Shown here: positions 1 through 7,485 of the stretch, one piece after another
How positions within the stretch are numbered: the stretch's first letter is position 1
Layout of the letters: every line of letters starts with the position of its first letter
Notes under the pieces: model-generated
Seen by the model: only the letters and a program-made list of their open reading frames with translations
Databases searched by the model: none
What the model was told of the DNA's origin: nothing
DNA from: an uncultured Rikenella sp.
GTDB taxonomy: Bacteria; Bacteroidota; Bacteroidia; Bacteroidales; Rikenellaceae
DNA: 39,965 bases
Assembly: GCA_910577885.1 (NCBI GenBank)
Contig: CAJTNK010000007.1
Span: 1,006 to 40,970 of the forward strand
Direction: 5' to 3'
Made by a program: the position numbers and the translations under genes

Positions 1-92
1 ACTGCGGAGCCTAAGGCGTAGCGTATGCTAGCTGAAAGTCTTTTGGGTACCTTTTCTTCAGAAAAGGTACGGTTCCATACAACTCAACACAC
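1..92 (-). repeat. Family A modular hairpin repeat, partial copy cut by the window edge
   Basis: Read on the minus strand this is one arm of the family A element seen in full at five other places: a tip hairpin (GGTACCTTTTCT / AGAAAAGGTACC type), the CTTTCAGC junction, then the block carrying GCATACGC and GCCTTAGGC. The rest lies outside the window. It sits downstream of the POT transporter gene. Confidence 0.75.
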
Positions 93-120
93 AGACAACA
101 TAGAAAAATCGCATGTAATA

Positions 121-1803
121 TTAAGCATCTTGTGTCGTCCGTTCGAGTTTTTTCATGACGCTGAAGAGGAAGATGGCCGACACCGCGCAGCAAACGACCA
201 GAATACCCCAAAGCATCCAAAGAGGCATTCCGCCCCAGAGGTAACCGATGATCGCCACCAGGTAGTTGCCCACGGCCGTGGCCGCCAACCAGCCGCCTTG
301 TGCCAAGCCTTTGTACTTCGGCGGAGCGACCTTGGAGACGAACGAGATCCCCATCGGACTGAGGAAGAGTTCGGCGATCGTCAGGACGAAGTACGTAGAT
401 ATCAACCAGTTCGGCGACACGCGAGCCGTTTCGCTCAAGCCCCCGATCTGCTCGAGCGCATGGGGCGTCGGCAACCCTACCGAAGCCACCGCCAACAACA
501 CGAAACCGAGAGCCGCAATCACCATCCCGATACCGATCTTACGCGGCGCGCTGGGTTCCTTGCCCTTCTTGTTGAGCCACGAGAAGAAAGCCACCGTAAT
601 CGGCGTAAAGAGGACGATAAAGAAAGCGTTGAACTGTTGGAAGATCTGCGGCGTAATGGACATCTGCGCCGGGAAAGCGCTGTAAGCCCACCAAGCGGCT
701 CCGCCGCCCAGCACAGCGAACAAGGCTCCGAAAGCTTTCGCCCGACCGGTCGTCCCCTGGAACAGCGAAAGCACACCGTAGAAGCAAACCGCGAACGGCA
801 GCAAAGTCAAGAGCGAGAATCCGAAACGGTCGAACCCGCTGACCGCCGTCTGCGTATAGTCGCGCGCGAAGAAGGTCATCGTCAAGCCGTTCTGATGGAA
901 CGACATCCAAAAGAAGATCACCACCGCAAACACCAGTCCCAAAGCCACCAACCGATCCTTGACCTGTTGCGGGGTGAGTTCCACGGCATTCGGATTGTGT
1001 TCTGCCTGTTTCTGTTTTTCGGTTTTGTCGGCGGCCTTGTAGTACTTCCGGAAGCCGACGAAGATAATCATCGAAACGATCAACGAGAGGCAAGCCACCG
1101 CAAACCCGTAGTTGTACGATTTACCCAAGCTGGTGATGTAGCTTTCGCCGAACTGCGCCAAGTCGTTCCCCGTATACCCCTGCTGAGCCGCCAGGTCGGT
1201 GAATTTGGCCATCGCTTCGGTCGATATCGTGCCGTCCTGCAACTGATGCGCCAGGGTCGGAATATCCGCATTGTAAGTGTACCCGTCCTTCTCGAGGAAG
1301 TAATTAGAAACCCCCTCGGCCGCCGACGGCGCGAAGAAAGCCCCGATATTGATACACATGTAGAAGATACTGAAGGCAATATCCCGCTTGGCGCTATACT
1401 TCGGATCGTCGTACAGGTTGCCGACCAAAGCCTGCAGGTTCCCCTTGAAACACCCCGTCCCGAGAGCGATCAAAGCCAGCGCGCCGAACATCGCCACCTG
1501 AGCCCCGATCCCGACACCGGTCGGAATCGCCAAACAGAAATACCCGGCAAACATAACGACGATCCCCAGCGCAATGGTCTTCCCGTAGCCGAGAACCTTG
1601 TCCGCCAACAAACCGCCGAACAACGGCAGAAAATAGACCATACTCAAAAAAATACCGAACGTCGTGCTCGTCTGGTCGGCCGTGTAACCGAACTTGGCCT
1701 GCATGTAAAGCACAAAAATGGCCAGCATGGTGTAGTAGCCGAACCGCTCGCCCATGTTGGCCAATGCCAACACGAACAAACCTTTGGGTTGTCCTTTTAA
1801 CAT
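121..1803 (-). CDS. POT-family proton-coupled peptide transporter (MFS)
   Basis: A 560-residue polytopic inner-membrane protein of the proton-dependent oligopeptide transporter family, expected to import di- and tripeptides with protons. Seen directly: the N-terminal signature region reads NMGERFGYY at about residues 15-23, followed by the first long membrane segment, then a glycine-rich MFS loop (GGLLADKVLGYGKT) and many further hydrophobic segments. A hydrophilic, alanine/glutamine-rich stretch near residues 180-220 looks like an extended loop, and a Lys-rich loop near 260-275 is probably cytoplasmic. Odd: the family motif is ExxERFxYY, but the first Glu is Asn here (NxxER), so proton coupling may differ. 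The gene stands alone between two family A repeats. The ATG start gives the expected family N-terminus (MLKGQPKGL). Confidence 0.9.
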   Translation of the reverse strand: MLKGQPKGLFVLALANMGERFGYYTMLAIFVLYMQAKFGYTADQTSTTFGIFLSMVYFLPLFGGLLADKVLGYGKTIALGIVVMFAGYFCLAIPTGVGIGAQVAMFGALALIALGTGCFKGNLQALVGNLYDDPKYSAKRDIAFSIFYMCINIGAFFAPSAAEGVSNYFLEKDGYTYNADIPTLAHQLQDGTISTEAMAKFTDLAAQQGYTGNDLAQFGESYITSLGKSYNYGFAVACLSLIVSMIIFVGFRKYYKAADKTEKQKQAEHNPNAVELTPQQVKDRLVALGLVFAVVIFFWMSFHQNGLTMTFFARDYTQTAVSGFDRFGFSLLTLLPFAVCFYGVLSLFQGTTGRAKAFGALFAVLGGGAAWWAYSAFPAQMSITPQIFQQFNAFFIVLFTPITVAFFSWLNKKGKEPSAPRKIGIGMVIAALGFVLLAVASVGLPTPHALEQIGGLSETARVSPNWLISTYFVLTIAELFLSPMGISFVSKVAPPKYKGLAQGGWLAATAVGNYLVAIIGYLWGGMPLWMLWGILVVCCAVSAIFLFSVMKKLERTTQDA

Positions 1804-1849
1804 CTCTCTTTTCCTTATTTTTTAGTGTTTAATCTTCCGTTAACTTTCG

Positions 1850-2129
1850 TTGGTGACCGGAGGGTACTGTCCCTTTCTTGAAAGAAAGGGACCCAAAGAA
1901 CTTTCAGCTAGCATACGCTACGCCTTAGGCTCCGCAGTCCTCAGGTTGTGGGTGGGGCGTTCGGCGAGGCGCGCTTAAGGTTTTCGCAGCCAATGCGCGC
2001 CTCCGCCAAACGTCCCCACCCAAACACCGGGCTGACACGGCCAAAGCATCCCAACGGGATGCGTGCTAAAGTTTTTCTGGTTCTCTTTGTTCACAAAGAG
2101 AACAGTTCCGTACGGTTCACCAAAGAACG
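1850..2129 (+). repeat. Family A modular hairpin repeat, copy A1
   Basis: This fills most of the 1804-2200 gap. Order of parts: tip hairpin TCCCTTTCTTGAAAGAAAGGGA, junction CAAAGAACTTTCAGC, block with GCATACGC and GCCTTAGGC, central long stem opened by GGGTGGGG at 1950 and closed by CCCCACCC at 2021, small hairpin GCATCCCAACGGGATGC, junction CTAAAGTTTTTCTGG, second tip hairpin GTTCTCTTTG-TTCA-CAAAGAGAAC, and an end block CAGTTCC...CCAAAGAACG. The two ends are inverted relatives of each other. No coding region is visible here. Confidence 0.8.
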
Positions 2130-2200
2130 AGTTGCAAAGGTAGCCGCACAAAAGACGGCAAACAAATGATTGTTAAATATTTCACAAATTCACAATCCTT

Positions 2201-3454
2201 TCAACGTAGTTCGTCGTCCGCTTTTCGGAGCTCTTCGCCTTTGTACCACGCCTTCGGATAGTGCAGCGGCCGGCGCAAGATCGCCATCAGCTCTCCCGTA
2301 GGACAGAGGAGTCTGCACCAAGGCCGTTGGACGAAGAGCGAGGCCACGAGGCTCCCCACCGCCAGCATCACCGACGCGACCGACGCCGAGCCGATGAGAA
2401 AAGCCGAGAAAGGTTCGACATTCCGCAGGTCGAAGTAAGGCAGCGTCAGGAGCAACAGCACGATGGCCCCCAAAAATCCTCGCCGCACCCATCGTGCGAC
2501 GTGGAGGATTCGTTTCGGGATCGGCCGGTTGATACCGACCTTTCCGAGGAGCTCCTGGGCCGCGCCGAACGGACAGAGATACGAGCAATAAAAACGCCTG
2601 GAAGTCAGCAGCGGCAGGAGGATGCTGAGAATAGCCATCACGACGACCCCGATGCGAATCGCCGGAGTCGCTCCGAAGATCAGCCACCGGTAGAGCAATG
2701 CCACGGAGAGAAACGCCCCCTGCCAAAAACCCAGCACCACGACCGTCAGCGCCAAAGCCGGCACCCGCATGCGCCGCGTGGCCTCGGGCGAGAGAAAACA
2801 AGCCAGCGCCATCACCAGCGTAAAGAGAACGGCAAACTCGCCGAGGTAGTCGGTCATGGGCCTCTCCGTTCGCTTGGCCTCGACCGGCACTTTGCCCAGC
2901 AGCGCCGCCAGCGTACTGTTGACGTTGTCCACCACGGCCTGAGCCGTATGGGTCGCTCCGGCCGTGGCATCCACCGCCCGCAACGGGTCCTGCAAGTAGC
3001 GGCCGTTCCACCGGTCGAGCAGTTTGTCCTCCTGGATCAGCCCCAGGAAATGCGGCGTCTCGCGATTGGGCAGCATCCGCACACCGCGAATAATCTCCCA
3101 CCGGTCCAGAAAAACAGCCACCGGCACCGGCCCCGCCATCCCCCGTCGACCGTTCGTTTCGCGGCGCCCGACGATCACATAGCCGTCGGCCTCGCCCTCG
3201 GTTCGTCCGTCGAACCGCACCTCGTACATCACCGAGTCCTGCGTCGCGAGGGTCGTGGGCCGCCCCCAGAAAGCGTCCGTCAACGCCGTATCGGCCCGCA
3301 GCAGCTCCGCCACCGAAGCTCCCGCCGTCGATTCGTCCGCCGCGGCGTCGAACAGCAACCGCTTGTTCTGCTGCAAGGCGTAAAGCACCACCAGCAACAG
3401 CAGCAGTTTCGGTATTTTATTGACGACAGTGCGCCACAAGCGGCCGTAATCCAT
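2201..3454 (-). CDS. Membrane FMN-binding and 4Fe-4S electron-transfer protein (NosR/polyferredoxin-like)
   Basis: A 417-residue membrane flavoprotein. After one N-terminal membrane segment (about 14-28) comes an extracytoplasmic FMN-binding domain ending in VDATAGATHT (about residues 160-170), which matches the motif where ApbE-type transferases attach FMN to Thr. Then come several membrane segments and two cysteine clusters of the 4Fe-4S polyferredoxin type: CSYLCPFGAAQE and CRLLCPTGE, each a CxxxC followed by Pro. The family (NosR, RnfG-like and related systems) moves electrons across the membrane between quinol or ferredoxin pools and periplasmic acceptors. The electron partner here is unknown, because no rnf, nos or apbE gene is next to it. 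It is divergent from gltX. Fold and cofactors are well supported; the pathway is not. Confidence 0.85.
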   Translation of the reverse strand: MDYGRLWRTVVNKIPKLLLLLVVLYALQQNKRLLFDAAADESTAGASVAELLRADTALTDAFWGRPTTLATQDSVMYEVRFDGRTEGEADGYVIVGRRETNGRRGMAGPVPVAVFLDRWEIIRGVRMLPNRETPHFLGLIQEDKLLDRWNGRYLQDPLRAVDATAGATHTAQAVVDNVNSTLAALLGKVPVEAKRTERPMTDYLGEFAVLFTLVMALACFLSPEATRRMRVPALALTVVVLGFWQGAFLSVALLYRWLIFGATPAIRIGVVVMAILSILLPLLTSRRFYCSYLCPFGAAQELLGKVGINRPIPKRILHVARWVRRGFLGAIVLLLLTLPYFDLRNVEPFSAFLIGSASVASVMLAVGSLVASLFVQRPWCRLLCPTGELMAILRRPLHYPKAWYKGEELRKADDELR

Positions 3455-3540
3455 GCGCGTTCACAAAAAAGCAGGGTCTCCCGCACCCCCTCCCCCCGCA
3501 CCTGCCGAGAGTCAAAGAAGCACGTGCCCCCGCATTCGGA

Positions 3541-3548
3541 CAAATATA
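3541..3548 (-). promoter_or_regulatory. Candidate -7 element for the FMN/4Fe-4S protein gene
   Basis: On the minus strand this reads TATATTTG, an exact match to the Bacteroidetes TAnnTTTG -7 element, with a T-run about 10-15 bases upstream. It would give a leader of roughly 80 bases before the ATG at 3454. No clear -33 TTTG is visible. Confidence 0.5.
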
Positions 3549-3654
3549 CATAAAAAATCGCTCTTTCGCCCCGATTCTGTCTCCAAGGAGCGTAGGATGG
3601 AATAAAGTTTGTATTTTCGCCTCTGCAAAAACACACAAAAAAACACACCACGAG

Positions 3655-5193
3655 ATGAACGACAATCGACCGGTCAGAGTCCGTTTCGCCCCCAGCCCCA
3701 CGGGGCCGTTGCACATGGGCGGCGTGCGGACCGCCCTGTACAACTACCTCTTCGCCCGCCAGCACGGCGGTCAGTTTCTGCTGCGGATCGAGGACACCGA
3801 CTCGCACCGTTTCGTGCCGGGAGCCGAAGACTATATCATCGAGTCGCTGAAGTGGTGCGGCATCGAGGTCGACGAGGGGGTGGGAGTCGGCGGACCGCAC
3901 GCACCCTATCGACAGAGCGAACGGCGCGAAATCTACCTCCGATATGCCGAACAACTCGTCGAAAACGGCTGGGCCTACTATGCCTTCGACACACCGGAGG
4001 AGTTGGACGCCATCCGCAAAGAGTACGAAGAGCGGGGCGAAACGTTTGCCTATAACTACGCCGTTCGGGGTCGGCTGGCCACCTCGCTCGCGCTGCCGGA
4101 AGAGGAGGTCCGGGCGCGCATCGCACGGGGCGACCAGTGGACCATTCGGTTCCGGATGCCGGAGGACGAACGGATCGAAATGGAAGACATCATCCGGGGC
4201 CACGTGACGGTACACAGCGCGACGCTGGACGACAAGGTGCTCTACAAGTCGGCCGACGCGCTGCCCACCTACCACCTGGCCAACATCGTGGACGACTACC
4301 TGATGGAGATCACCCACGTGATCCGGGGCGAAGAGTGGCTCCCGTCGCTGCCGCTGCACGTGATGCTCTACCGGGCGTTCGGCTGGGCGGATCGGATGCC
4401 GCAGTTCGCCCACCTGCCGCTGCTGCTGAAACCCACCGGCGGCGGGAAGCTCAGCAAACGGGACGGCGACAAGCTCGGCTTCCCGGTCTTCCCGCTCCAG
4501 TGGACGCCCCAGGACGGGGGCGAAGGGGCACGGGGCTACCGCGAGGACGGCTACTTCCCGGAAGCGTTCGTCAACCTGCTGGCCCTGCTGGGCTGGAACC
4601 CGGGCAACGACCATTCCGAGATTCTCTCCATGACCGAGCTCATCGACCTCTTCTCGCTCGAACGGGTCAGCAAGTCGGGAGCACGGTTCGACCCGGAAAA
4701 GGCACGGTGGTTCAACGCCCAGTACCTCCACCGGAAATCGGACACCGAACTGGCGGCTCTGTTCCTGCCGGTGTTGGCGGCCCACGGGCACGGCGACGCG
4801 CCGGTAGCACGGGTCGAACGGATCATGGGACTGGTCAAGGAGCGGGCGACATTCGCCACCGACCTGTGGCCGCTCGCCGCCTACTTCTTCGAAGCACCGC
4901 AGACCTACGATCCGAAGGCGGTGGCCAAGTTCTGGAAAGACGACAATCCGGAGCACCTCCAAAACCTGCGGCGACAGCTGGAGGTGGTCGAAGAGTTCAC
5001 GGCATCGAACCTCGAAGCCAAAGCACACGCCTGGATCGAGCAACAAGGACTGCCGATGGGCAAGGTGATGAACACCCTGCGTCTGGCTTTGGTGGGGTCG
5101 AGCACCGGGGCCAACCTGTTCGACATCGCGGAGCTGATCGGTCGCGAAGAGTTCCTGCGCCGCATCGAACGGGCACACCAGGTACTGGGATAA
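3655..5193 (+). CDS. gltX: Glutamyl-tRNA synthetase
   Basis: A 512-residue class I aminoacyl-tRNA synthetase that charges tRNA-Glu with glutamate in the cytoplasm. The HIGH-type signature is PSPTGPLHMG at residues 13-22, with the Rossmann fold around it. The KMSKS-type loop is KLSKR at residues 265-269. Between them are ENGWAYYAFDTPEEL and DDYLMEITHVIRGEEWLPS, typical of bacterial GluRS. The segment after KLSKR (DGDKLGFPVFPLQW) is a feature I associate with Bacteroidetes GluRS. The C-terminal helical anticodon-binding region ends at about residue 510, so the length is normal. The ATG start leaves only six residues before the first strand. The gene is monocistronic and divergent from the FMN/4Fe-4S gene, with a family A repeat 24 bases after its stop. 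Confidence 0.97.
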   Translation: MNDNRPVRVRFAPSPTGPLHMGGVRTALYNYLFARQHGGQFLLRIEDTDSHRFVPGAEDYIIESLKWCGIEVDEGVGVGGPHAPYRQSERREIYLRYAEQLVENGWAYYAFDTPEELDAIRKEYEERGETFAYNYAVRGRLATSLALPEEEVRARIARGDQWTIRFRMPEDERIEMEDIIRGHVTVHSATLDDKVLYKSADALPTYHLANIVDDYLMEITHVIRGEEWLPSLPLHVMLYRAFGWADRMPQFAHLPLLLKPTGGGKLSKRDGDKLGFPVFPLQWTPQDGGEGARGYREDGYFPEAFVNLLALLGWNPGNDHSEILSMTELIDLFSLERVSKSGARFDPEKARWFNAQYLHRKSDTELAALFLPVLAAHGHGDAPVARVERIMGLVKERATFATDLWPLAAYFFEAPQTYDPKAVAKFWKDDNPEHLQNLRRQLEVVEEFTASNLEAKAHAWIEQQGLPMGKVMNTLRLALVGSSTGANLFDIAELIGREEFLRRIERAHQVLG

Positions 5194-5216
5194 ACGAACT
5201 TTTATTTGTAATTCAG

Positions 5217-5496
5217 TCTTTGGCTACGAGCCGGAACTGCCGCTTTTTGGAAAAAGCGGCACCAAAAACTTTTGAGCTAGCATACGCTAAGCCTTAGGCT
5301 CCGCAATCCTCAGGAGCATGGGTGGGGTTCTTTTAGGCGCGCTATGAGTCTTAGCTCGCATGAAGCGCGCCCAAAAAGAATCCCCACCCAAACACCAGGC
5401 TGACACGGCCAAAGCATCCCAGCGGGATGCGTGCTAAAGTTTTTCTGGTTCTCTTTGTTCACAAAGAGAACAGTACCCTCCCGGCGCTAAAGAACG
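5217..5496 (+). repeat. Family A modular hairpin repeat, copy A2
   Basis: A complete copy. Left end TTTGGCTACGAGCCGGAACTG-type block, tip hairpin GCCGCTTTTT-GGA-AAAAGCGGC, junction CAAAAACTTTTGAG, GCATACGC/GCCTTAGGC block, central long stem from GGGTGGGG (5330) to CCCCACCC (5389), small hairpin GCATCCCAGCGGGATGC, second tip hairpin GTTCTCTTTG...CAAAGAGAAC and right end CAGTACCCTCCC...AAAGAACG. It lies just after gltX. Confidence 0.85.
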
Positions 5497-5554
5497 ATTA
5501 TTGAGATAAAAGATCGTTTTTGTCGGGGATCGGAGGTGATTGTGCTAACGATTT

Positions 5555-5586
5555 GCGGGAGTAGACTTGAGAAAGTCTACTCCCGC
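5555..5586 (+). terminator. Perfect 14-bp hairpin with T-rich tail
   Basis: GCGGGAGTAGACTT, loop GAGA, then the exact complement, followed by TTTCTTTTG. The shape is that of an intrinsic terminator on the plus strand. It could stop read-through from gltX or belong to a short unrecognised transcript between 5497 and 5555. Confidence 0.65.
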
Positions 5587-5616
5587 TTTCTTTTGTCGGA
5601 GTCCGAGATGCCCTCA

Positions 5617-5820
5617 GCAAACCCGGCCCCGGGCTGGCGCGACAGCGGTGTTCGAAGCACCGATGCTGGCGGTACGTTACATAGCGTCGGCAACACCGGA
5701 CACTGCTGGGCGTCAGCGATTACAGGCTCCGATGTCGACTTCTTGGCCTTCGACCCCAACTGGCTCCATCCGCAGTACTACTATAGCCGTGGGTACGGTC
5801 GTCAGTTGCGTTGCCTCCAG
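5617..5820 (+). pseudogene. Remnant of a FISUMP-like (Fib_succ_major) surface-protein C-terminus
   Basis: Translation in the frame starting near 5536 gives about 67 residues that resemble the end of the Fibrobacter succinogenes major paralogous domain found in many Bacteroidetes surface lipoproteins: a PAPGWRDSG stretch, then GTLHSVGNTGHCWASA, a short aromatic strand DFLAFDPNW, and the closing RGYGRQLRCLQ. The family pattern is a Pro-Ala-Gly start, NVGxxGYYWSS, FN, and RxxGxxVRCV at the end. No upstream part of such a gene is present; a terminator-like hairpin sits immediately before it and family B repeat DNA begins right after it. I read it as a decayed 3' fragment. The resemblance is by eye only. 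Confidence 0.45.
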
Positions 5821-6624
5821 GTGCCGCTCGGCACTCGAACCGGGCCTGACGGGCGAGAAAATTCGTCCTCGGCCTCGCCCCCCGGCGCCCGCCTGCGGCG
5901 TTCGCTGCGCTCCGAGGCCGCGCGATGCTTTGCATCGCGACATGTTCGGAAAAAAGTTCTCCGACCGAGACTCGCCCCCTTTCTCCGCACAATGCCGTCT
6001 CGTAGAGACGGGCGGCCGACGCCACCCCCGGCGGCGAGACGCAACGTTCGCCACGCTCACTTGCGCTGCCGCTGGCGTCGACCGAGAAACTGTTCAACCA
6101 AACGCAACCGCTCTCAAAGCGCCCAGCCTTTTCTCACCTCGCTACAAACCGCGCCCATAGGGCGTGCGAGTCGCCGCCAGCGGGTTTTGCGGAGAAAACC
6201 CCAGCTTTCAAGTGCCGAGCGGCACCTCGCGCCGCCGGGGGTGGCCTCGACCCGCGCGACCCTACGGGTCGCAGTTGCTCTACTTGCCGTACAGCTACAA
6301 ACCTTTCTCGGAAAAGTTCGGCCCGTCGCCCACCCCCTTGAGGCTCTGCAAAACCACGGTTGGCGTGCCCAGCGGCACCGCATAGACCGGCGACCTAAAG
6401 GTCGCAATTGTCCCCACCCGAAACTCAGCCGAGATCTCCCTACGACGGCCGACGCCCACCCCCCGACGGACCGGACTGCTGCTGGAAAACCGCGATCGCA
6501 GATCGCGCGCCCCTCCGCCGCCCCCCGCGGAGGGCGCAACTTCGTTGCTGCTCCGCCGGCTACGGGGCCGTCTCCGAAAAAGAACCTCGCCCCACGGTCT
6601 CTGGCCGCACGCTGGGTTTATTTT

Positions 6625-6700
6625 GGTCGCCCGCAGGGATTTCATCTCGATTGTGCTCTCGCACAACGAGCGAAATCCCTCTTAAGGCGGGCGGGCGACC
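6625..6700. repeat. Family B long hairpin B1
   Basis: Outer 10-bp stem GGTCGCCCGC / GCGGGCGACC encloses an inner hairpin AGGGATTTC...GAAATCCCT that continues with CTCG, TTGTGC-TCTC-GCACAA and CGAG. CTTAAGGC sits between the inner and outer right arms. Confidence 0.8.
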
Positions 6701-6827
6701 GGTGCCCGGGGTGGCGGCGACTCGCGCGACCCTACGGGTCGCAATTGTCCTACTGGCCGACCTATTTTCGGGAGCCCGATTCGAGAAACTTTATCGCCGC
6801 CCCCCTACTTCGCCACACGATCTCTGT

Positions 6828-6901
6828 CCGCGCGCCTGGGCGATTCATTCTATTTTGCAGTTAGCAAAATAGTTGAATCGCTCCTAAGGCGGGGCGCGCG
6901 G
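6828..6901. repeat. Family B long hairpin B2
   Basis: Outer CCGCGCGCC pairs with GGGGCGCGCGG. The inner stem is GCGATTCA...TGAATCGC and the tip is CTATTTTGC-AGTTA-GCAAAATAG. Confidence 0.8.
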
Positions 6902-7015
6902 TCGAGCTATCCCGACGAGCAAGGACTGCCCTACGCGGGCGGCGGCCCTTACGCCGGGCGGGCGGTGCCTCCCGGCACTCGGTATGGGCCATTCGGGCGA
7001 GAAAACATTCTTTGG

Positions 7016-7088
7016 CCGCGCGCCTGGGCGATTCATGCTATTTTGCGATTAGCAAAATAGTTGAATCGCTCTTAAGGCGGGGCGCGCG
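7016..7088. repeat. Family B long hairpin B3
   Basis: Nearly identical to B2: the same outer stem and the inner GCGATTCA stem with tip CTATTTTGC-GATTA-GCAAAATAG. It is preceded by the GTGCC/GGCAC leader ending GGGCGAGAAAACATTCT. Confidence 0.8.
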
Positions 7089-7114
7089 GGGCTTCTCCAC
7101 AAACTATTCTCCGT

Positions 7115-7187
7115 CCGCGCGCTGGCGGAAATTGGCCGAACAACTCACGTTGTTTGGCCAATTTCCTACTCCAGCAATCGCGCGCGG
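7115..7187. repeat. Family B long hairpin B4
   Basis: Outer CCGCGCGCTGG pairs with CCAGC...CGCGCGG. The inner stem has a different sequence from B1-B3: GGAAATTGGCC...GGCCAATTTCC with tip AACAAC-TCAC-GTTGTT. Confidence 0.8.
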
Positions 7188-7304
7188 TCGAGCTATCCCG
7201 ACGAGCGAGAACTGCCCTCAGGCCGGGCAGGCCCCGCTTACGCCGCGGGGGCGGTGCCTTCCGGCACTCGGTATGGGCCATCCGGGCGAGAAAACATTCT
7301 CTGT

Positions 7305-7378
7305 CCGCGCGCTGGCGGAAATCGATCAAACAACCGAAAGTTGTTTGATCGATTTCCTACTCCAGCAGTCGCGCGCGG
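7305..7378. repeat. Family B long hairpin B5
   Basis: Same outer stem as B4. The inner stem is GGAAATCGATCAAACAAC with loop CGAAA and the matching GTTGTTTGATCGATTTCC. Compared with B4, changes on one side of the stem are matched on the other. Confidence 0.8.
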
Positions 7379-7485
7379 GGGCTTCCCGGCACACAGGAGG
7401 GACCTGCAGGAAAAGAAAAACCATCTCAGACCGCGCAACCCCCATAAACCAAAGAAAACCCTCAAAAGCCCCGCCCCCGCATCGG

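Larger units (their letters stand above)
5821..7480. repeat. Family B mosaic repeat array 1
   Basis: A 1.6-kb GC-rich stretch with no believable gene. It is a patchwork of short recurring modules: a GTGCC-NNNN-GGCAC hairpin leading into TCG...GGGCGAGAAAA (for example at 5820, 6966 and 7254), GCGACC/GGTCGC hairpins followed by GCARTTG (6255-6275, 6390, 6725-6745), CCGACGAGCRAGRACTGCCCT blocks, and five long hairpins listed separately. Long open frames occur only because stop codons are rare in this composition. Confidence 0.75.

Noticed and set aside
1850..5496. Family A repeats as simple transcription terminators
   Set aside because: Some follow genes, but copy A5 lies upstream of both divergent pepD and ispF, and the element has several stems without consistent T-runs.
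5821..7480. CRISPR array or coding genes in the repeat-rich gap
   Set aside because: The repeats are long palindromic modules at irregular spacing with no regular spacers and no cas genes. The open frames are Arg/Pro-rich and overlap in all frames.
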